From Euborellia annulipes (Eukaryota; Arthropoda; Insecta; Dermaptera; Anisolabididae), in NCBI GenBank assembly GCA_023213315.1, contig JAKCPI010004364.1, positions 157,433 to 221,432 on the forward strand: 64,000 bases of DNA, read 5' to 3'. Of this stretch, positions 37,401 to 46,300 are shown one piece after another. The position numbers were made by a program, and so were the translations under genes. Under the pieces are notes generated by a model. The model was given only the letters and a program-made list of their open reading frames with translations, had not been told where the DNA came from and made no database searches. The stretch's first letter is position 1; every line of letters starts with the position of its first letter.

Positions 37401-38881
37401 AACTATGCCTGATGGAGCAAAACTGATGGGATTTTTTGAATCAACGCTACTCATTTACTAAAGAATATCTCATAATACCCCAGGAAAAAATTCACTGTTG
37501 AACAGTGTTGTTTATGTAACAGTTTTATTAAAATATCTTAATGAACTGTAAAATTTATTTTGATGATAATGTGTTTACGAGTACATTTCATTTTTTAAAT
37601 TCTTTCATATATTTTTTATGCGCTCTGGTCTCTGCGCCCCCCCCCCCCGCGGTGGTGTTATTTACGCCCCTGGCCTTGGTTGCATCCTCACCACCCCAAT
37701 TTTATCGTTAAAAATCCATAATTGAGCTTTATTTGCAATTCAGCCACTTATTCTGTCGCCTTCTTCACGTCTAATAGATACAATCAGATACAATAATTAA
37801 TCATCTTGTTTCTAATTTCATTTCAGAGAGTAAATTCCTATATAAGACAATGATTGTATCTGAATTGTACACGAAGAAGGCCACATAATGAGTGGTCGAA
37901 ACGTTGAATCTTATACAAATAAAACACAATATATCCGAAATCAATCATTTATTTATTTAATCATTAAGCCACCGAATTGAGTAATAATAGGCACTTTATC
38001 ATTTAATAAACCTTTATTGTTTCAGGATCGTTCGCTGGATCCAGGACCTTTATACGGTCGTGGAGGTGTCCCAACCAGTTCATTGTGTGATGCACCTGGT
38101 GCTTTGGCAGCTCGCTCTGGTTTCCAACCATACCGACCGGATCCTACCAGTCAGAACCAGGGACAACCTCCCGGGCCTCCTGGACCACCCGGGCCCCCAT
38201 CAGGCCCGTCTTCACATAGCGCTGCTGCCGCGGCTGCTGCTGCTGCAGCGGCAGCCGCTGCCGCCGCAGCACAACAGCCACCACCTTCTGCTTATCAGCT
38301 TGATCCTACCACACCTTATGCAGCAGCTGCTGCTGCAGCGGCGTACCATCAGAGCCTGTATCCGCCACATCTCAGACATCCTTATCGGTAATTTTATTTC
38401 AACCTATGATATAATATAGTACTAAAAGACGTTATAAAATTTAATACCTCTATAGTTGTTTTGTTTTTATTAATTATAAATTCCCTTTTAGATTGGAAGA
38501 TCAGCTGTATCTGGAGCAAGTTGGGATGTTGAGACCTTCGCTATTCCCGCCTCTCACAGCTTCATATCCTCTTTATGGACTCCGATATCCGCCGGAAATG
38601 GCCATGGCTGCTGCTAATCCTCTCGGTCTCATCTCGCCAGCCATGCATGAGAGGTCCGTACTAACATTTATAATCCTAACATAAATATCTAATGAGTTTC
38701 ACTAATCTTAAAATTATCCTTCTCAAATTTTGAAGAAAAATATAAAATATTTTATTTTTAAAATAAAAGATCATTTTGTTAGGTTGTTAACTTGTTATTA
38801 CTAATTGAGGCCTTTACCTTTAGCCAATCGAAAAGGTTGTTTTGGGCAACTGATGTCTGTCAAACAACAATTTTTCCATTG

Positions 38882-38912
<31 letters not shown>

Positions 38913-40255
38913 ATTTTTAATAATGATTTTTTTATATTTATATTTAAAAAAAAAAATTTAAGCCAAAACTTTCCTCCTCGCCTCGATATTTCGTTAAAAA
39001 AAAAAAAAAATTGAAATAAATAAATAAAAACATTTTCAAAGACAATGTGGAGGAAGTTTGCTGATTTAAAATCAAGAAAAAAAATAGTTTTTAATTTTTT
39101 TCTATGATGCATATTCAATTTGATTCGCATACATTTTATTTCTTTTTTGAGATTATAATTTTTGTTTGTATTATTTTTTAAATAATTATATTTTTTACAT
39201 TGTTCTTTATTAATTTTGATTAAAATTTTCCTTTTTTTTGCTATTTTATTTTTTTTAATTTGTAGCAAATTTGTATATTGTTGTATAAAAGGGCGCAAAA
39301 ATTTTTTTTGCCCGGGGCGCTCTATGCCCTAGAACCGGCACTGAATATATAGAGAAGTTTTTTGTCTCGGACCTCTAGTCCTAAGTTCAAATGACTAACA
39401 TAGATACTATTTTGAGAAACTCACTTTCATGACAACCTATGTTCAAGCCCTCGGGCTTTGGTGTAGGGGTTAGCGTGCTGGCCTTCTGTACCAAGTGTCG
39501 CGGGCTCGCATCCCGTCTCATGCGACAAAATTTTTTTTTCAATTTATTATAAATTGAAATAAATAGAGACGGGGTCTAAATAGCCTCCGTTGCCGAAAAA
39601 GACCTTAAATAAATTTAAAAAATCTTCAAATGGAGACTATATTTTTAATCTTCTAGGAAACACCCCTATCCAGTGATCATATTTAACATTTAGATTTTAT
39701 TATTTTAGAATGAAACTTGAAGAAGAACAACGACAACGAGAGCTTCGTCTTCAGGAGGAGCAAGAACGTGAACGTGAACGTGAACGAGAACGCGAACGTG
39801 AAAGGGATAGAGAGAGACGAGATAAATCAAGGCGCAGTCCTCGTCCGTCTGCCGCTCATCACTCTGAGCAGACAGGTGTCGTTTCTTCTTTTCCCCGAGC
39901 TGAGCACCAGGAATTCCGCCATATATCAGACCAATTCCTTCATTATCCTCCTAGATGACAGAATTTTTAGAATAGACTAATAGAAGTTTTTTTTTTAATA
40001 TCTTGATAGCTTATATCGAATAATAAATTATTATTTTTTAATAATAATTTTTTTTAAATTATTGTTCATATAGAAAAATTTTATTTTGTTCTTATCTACT
40101 GTTAAAGTAAATTATAAGATAAGATTTTTGTAATCGAAAATACTACTTTTAAATTAAGATAAAAGAGAATCCATTTTCAGTTTAAAAAAAAAAATTTTCA
40201 ATTAATTTTAAAATATTAAATAATAATGAAATTTTATTTTTAATTAACATATTAT

Positions 40256-40300
<45 letters not shown>

Positions 40301-43300
40301 AATTTTCATTTAGAAAATGGATTTTATTTTATAAAAACAAATTTTTTCATGTCATATCTTATCGCCCATGATCTCTCACCTTATAAATTGTGTGTCGTAA
40401 TTCACCAAAAATCTGAAAATAATATTAATAATAATAATAAATAATGAAAAATTATATTTGATTTCGCTTTTGATGTTAAAAGTATTTAGTTCCCCTATTT
40501 ATTACTTCTTTTAGCTTCTCTTTGAGAAAAAAATCTTTTTAGTCTATAGAATACAAAAAAAAAATGAAATTTAGAGTTAGGCTAAATTAATTATTTATAA
40601 ATTTTTATTAATTTTATATTTAAATTTAATTTAAATTATGCTCAAGCTTAGCATAAATTCGGTTTTTTTTTTTTAAATAAATAAATACCCAGTGGTCTCC
40701 AACTTTTTCAGGTATTCTCATGAAAAAGTATACGACGCTTATCCTTTTGAAAAATTATTTTTTCAAACTCTTTGAATGTCTTTTTTTAATAAATAATAAT
40801 TTTTTTTTAATTGTTGTATGTTGAATTATTATTTATATAAAATATGTTTTGGGAATTCTAATATTCTTGTGATTTGTATCAACAAAATGTTCGGTAAAGG
40901 ATTTTAAAATTAAATAACTCAAAAACAAAGATAACAAAAGGTTTTGAAAGTTGTAGTAATCTGATACAAAGTTTCGAAATTAGTTACAAATGTTGACCCA
41001 TGTTGCTGCTTTGTAGTCGCACTAAAGAGTTTAGAATTCGTTGTTTCATAGAATACATAACTTCAACTATTTTATTTTTTATTGTAAACCTCATTTCACG
41101 TTTCATCCATTCAAAGACTGATCGCTCTGGGCATTTTTTTTTTGGGACTATTGCGTTCAGCTCCACATGTGGAATCATCAAAAACTAATTTCGAAACTTT
41201 TATATCAGATTTTCACAGCTTTCAAAATGAACATACCTTTTGTTTCAGTCCTTTCTTGATCTTTGTTTTCAAATTATTTAATTTTAAAAAAAAGCGAGTC
41301 CTTTGAAGGACACACTGTTCATTTTACATGGAGTATGAATTGCTCAAACTTTTTATATACAAATTAAATCAACAAACAACAGATAAACAAAAAATTTTTT
41401 TATTACTTAAACAACATCAATTTCAAAATAACTTGTTTTATTTATTTCAAATTAATGTAAATATACTTGCTTGCCATTTTTTTAAATCTTTTTTTTAGTG
41501 ATATTTCCAAAACTTTATAATAATTATTGTATTAATATCTGTATATGATTTATATACTCTATTATACATTCTTAAGTAAACAAACAATTGGCTTGTCTTC
41601 ATTATTCTGCGGTCATTTTATTAATTGTTCCTACCACCAACCTGAATTATTTCGATTGATTATTTTGCCTTTTAATGAAAAAATTATATTTTATTATTTC
41701 GAATTTTAGGGAAGGGTAAAATATTTGTCTCTGCCATTTTTATTTTGTTATTACTTTTTTTTAATTGGTTTCACAAGCCCTTAATTGAGTAGCTCTAAGG
41801 GTAAGCGCCCAATTTTAGAGACCACTGTTATTTATTTAAAAAAAAATAGGCTTTAAAACATTTTGTTTAAAATATTTAATTATTGTCTATAATTTAAAAT
41901 TTTTTATTAATTTATTAGATAAATTTTAGTTTGTTAATAGAGACCGGTATAGTTTGAAGATTTTTTTCTTATTGATTTTTGGATCAGTATTAACTTTAGG
42001 TTTCAGCAAATGATATCATTTGAATATTGGCGGAATCCCTGGATTTCCTTTCCTAGAGCCCATACCACACGGTTCCTTTGTTTGTTCCAGCTAGGAAGGC
42101 GCCACTAGTGTGCGGGCCGCGTGAGCTCGCCTATCCTCCGACGCATTCAACTTCCAATCCGCCGCCTGCCACCTCCACCGCTGCGCGTCTCATAGTACCC
42201 TCATCAATACCACAACCCACAAGTGCCACCCTTGCTCCCCCACCACCTCCACCACCTGCTGCACAATCTGCATCTACACATCGTCCTCCCCCATTACATC
42301 CCTCACCTCTAGTGCATAGCACGTCTAGTCAGAGGCTACCGCCGCCTCATAATCCCTCCATGTCAACAAGTACTAACAGTACTATCCCTCCTCCTTCACA
42401 TTCTTCATCAATTACAGTATCGCAGCCTCATCCACATCCTCAACCACCACTTCAACATCATCCTCCAGTACCTCCTCCATCTAATGCTAAAAAGGAGCCG
42501 CTACCTTTCGTTCGACCATTTGAAGACTCTTTCGTCCCGAAAATTCATCGGCCTAAACCGGCTATATTATTACCACCACCGCCACCGCCGACGCCAAAGA
42601 CGTCTCATATATATACACCAGCACCACCTCCACCACCTGCGATGAGCAAACCATTGGCACCACCGCAACCTTTGCCATTACAATTGGACACGGGCAAACC
42701 GCCTCCTCCAACACAAACACCTCACATACCTCAAATACCTCAAATACAACATCAACAACAACAAATACAGCAGCAGCAGCACAACAACAACAACCCCAAA
42801 TACAGCAGCAGCAACAACAACCATCCCAAATACAGCAGCAACAACAATCCCAAATACAGCAACAGCAATCACAACCCCAAATACAGCAGCAACAACAACA
42901 ACAAATACAGCAACAACTTCCCCCTCCACCTCCGCCCCCACCACAACCTCTTCCCCAACCAATAGTACAACAAATTCAGCAGCCGTCAATTCAACCACCA
43001 CCACCACCAGCGCCTCCTCCGAAAGTGACAGTTAACAACGAACCATCACTACCATCACTACCACCACCACCACCTGTGAAGCATCATTGTATGCCAGCTG
43101 TTTTGAATGTTCCTGATGCTTCGAAAGTACTTGCTGCAGTCACAACAGCAAAAGAGAAGGCAGCTCAATGTGCTACATCTCCAGCCACCGCTCATGTTCC
43201 AAATGTTCCTTCGGCAACAAATGTTTTCAATTCTGCAGCTACAGTTCCCCCTCCACCCAGCTCTGCTATGTCTTCTTGGGATTACCATTACCTCTCCAAA

Positions 43301-46300
43301 TGTTATTCTTCAAGTCAAAAGGTAATATAAATTTATTTTCTGTCTCCAACACATTACAATTTAAGGTGTGCGTCTGGAAAAGCCGTTAGAGGCCGATTCA
43401 GAAGCTGGTTACTCTAGGCGGCAAGAGATGGCGTTAGTTTTTCCCATAGGAAAACAAGGGTTTTATCCATTTCATTTGATAGTTTCCAGCTAATTAATTA
43501 AAGACAAAAAATTAATTATTTTTTAACACAATGATTACTAATTTAATTATCTACAAGATATAGACCGAATTTTTAAAAAATATCTTTTATTTAATGTGAT
43601 TAATCTAAAAGAAGACTAACATACGAGGCCGAAACAAGAGCTGACACCACCAAAACACTAGATATGATTGAAGTCTGCGAAATGAAAACATTGAGAAGAA
43701 TCGTGACTAAGACAAGGATGAATAAAGATATCAGGGAGAAGTGCAAGATCCAAAGAGCTAGCTGATGGGTCCAAAGGAGGAGGACAGAGTGGAGAGCACA
43801 CGTATTAAGAATGAATGAGGACCGGTTGGTGAGGAAAATCCATGACAACGTTCCTGTAGGAAAGAGAAGTCGTGGTCGACCAAGAAAGAGGTGGAAGGAC
43901 GCTCTGGATTAAACAGGTCCTAGACCTAAGAAGAAGAAGAATCTAAAAGAATTTTTTTTTTTTTTTTTCGAAAATCAAAAAAAGGGCTTCTATAACTTGT
44001 AGATATTTTAAATAGTTTTAATTTAAACAAATTTGAATAGCGTCTTTAATTAATGAAATGTTCAAATATTGCTCAGGGGCCCATTCGTGTCGTCATCGCA
44101 AAATTTTATAAAGATCCCTTTTCTATAATATACCTTAAATTATTGGGAAGAAAGAATTTGGCCTTTTTTTAAAGAGTAACAAGAATAAAAAATATCTTAG
44201 TATATAAATAATAAGGAAAAATGAAAATTTCCAAGGGAATTGATAGGTATATATTATTATTTGTAAAATTTTCAAATAATAAGAACAAAAAATTTTAAAA
44301 TTAAATATAATTGAATTTAGGATTATCTAAAATAAATTTAATTTCTCAAATAAGTTAAATTTTGTTTCTATTGAAAATTAAATTATTAATTTTAATTTGT
44401 TTAAATTTCAGACCCTGGAGAGTTGGCATGAACCCCTGGTGGCCTCCTCTGCTCCATCATCTTTAACCACTATGAATGCAACGGCTCCATCACAACCATC
44501 AACGCCCGTTGTTAGTAAACTTGATCTCTTAGAAAAACGTCGCAAAGCGCGTAATATGGGATTACAAAATTCTTACGGAGGAGATTCCAGTGGAGACGAA
44601 TTGCCTTATCCAACAACAAAACTCTGGCTTACTAAAGGACCACCAGAACCAATTAAAGCCACGCCAACAAAAATCCGATTTCTATCAATGTTTGGATTAA
44701 AAACAATCGCCGAAAGCAATGGTAAATTATTTGTTAATGTCAAAAGAAATCAATAATTTCCAATTATAATAAAATTTAGATTTCGGACATTATTTAGATA
44801 AATTTCGTTTTGATTTGATTTTAAAATTTTGGACCATTTTTGTGTCGATCATTTTTCGGCATCGAATGCCTTTTAGAACCCGTCTCTCTTTATTTCAATT
44901 GGATTGGTAGCCAATCCAAATGAAATTGGATGCAAACCCGCGAGCCTTGGTACAAATGGCCAGCTAACTACTACACCAAGGCCCGAGAGCTCGAAAAATT
45001 TATAATTATTAATAGTAAAAAATATTGGAAAATTTATGATTTTTCATTTTCATTTAAGTTGGTATTATGTAAAATAAGGGGATCAAATCAAGACATACCA
45101 AAAATAAATAAAATATTGGTTTAAATCTTATCAAGAAAGAATATTAATATCATCACATTTCTAATTTTAATTAATCATATCAATTTTTTTTTCCAGAAAT
45201 TGAAATGGTTCGTTTAGAGCGCCGCGCTAAACTTCGAGATCCTCTCAGCCCCAGTGAAACTTGGGAAGAGAGATATTCTAAAAGTGTAACACTATCACTT
45301 CCTCGGCCGACGTATTTTTGGCCAAGAAGTGACGCTCTTTGTCGAGCTCAGGATTTCAAAGCTAAATCGAGATTTTTACGATCACTTGGACTCAGTATTC
45401 GAACTCGAAAAGATAGAGAAGGTATGCAATTTCTTATAATTTAAATGTGAAAAAATCTGGTGTGACTGATCGCAGAGCACACAACTTTCTATTACCTTCG
45501 TAAATCGAAAGTTGTGTATTGGGCTTGTCCCACCAGATTTTTTTGTGTCGATATATACTGTATATATACAGTTTCCCACAGCACCTTAATTCGAAATGTT
45601 GACTGCTTGAAATAAACTATGGTAATTTTTCAAAATTTTAATCATAATTTAAATTAATCACATAAGCATTCTTTTCTCTTGATTAATTTATCTATCTAAA
45701 TGCTCTACCAATCTGTTTGTTGATATTTATAGTCAATTTTAATTTCTGGAAGTCGTTTGCAAGACAGCTAACTTTAGAGGAGAATTCCTTTGCCTATCGT
45801 CATTTCCATTGCGCGTCTTTCTTCTCCTGTATTCCAAAAATAACTAATATTTAATTTCTTGTTTTCCTTTAGAAGCTGAGCAGGCGTGGGAACTTGTGAT
45901 TGCAGAGCGTCTACGAAGGAATGCAGTGGATCCTTTAATATCCTATTGCCGAGAAATGGAACCGATACCAGCATCAGGCTCTTCATCGCCACCGCTAACT
46001 CTTCCTCCGCCCCCAGCTCTTCTGCCCCCTCCCCCTCCACCTCCCCGGTTTGAAACTAATGGGGCTACTAGTACTTGCAAACCCCAAAAGAGACTTCTTA
46101 ATCATAAAATAAATTCAAAAAGTAAAAATAAACGTCCTCATTCCCCTGAGCCTCTTCCACCTGCCAAACACGGCACTCCTCCTCCTCCACCTCTTTCTAT
46201 AAGTCCACCTTCGCAGTTATCACCTGAGACTGCTACACCTTCTTCAAATAATTCCTCTTGTGTCATGGCCAATTATCATTGTCCATACCAGCATCCACAA

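Larger units (their letters stand above)
27164..38025 (+). other. GSE1 intron a-b, 10.9 kb, transposon-rich
   Basis: A phase-0 GT-AG intron from GTAATC to TTGTTTCAG. It holds five X-box element copies or fragments, three SINE-A copies, a hAT MITE, one other tRNA-like SINE, and several GC-rich islands (28.6, 30.7, 33.6 and 36.0 kb). No internal exon was identified, though an alternative exon in an island cannot be excluded. Confidence 0.75.

Noticed and set aside
38906..39298. 130-codon minus-strand ORF
   Set aside because: Lys/Asn/Phe low complexity from A/T runs in a GSE1 intron.
42131..43288. Minus-strand ORFs opposite GSE1 exon e
   Set aside because: Shadows of proline/glutamine codons; valine/glycine low complexity with no independent support.
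44060..44110. Shared 15-mer TTGCTCAGGGGCCCA with 20,219
   Set aside because: The match does not extend beyond about 15 bases in either direction, too little to define an element.
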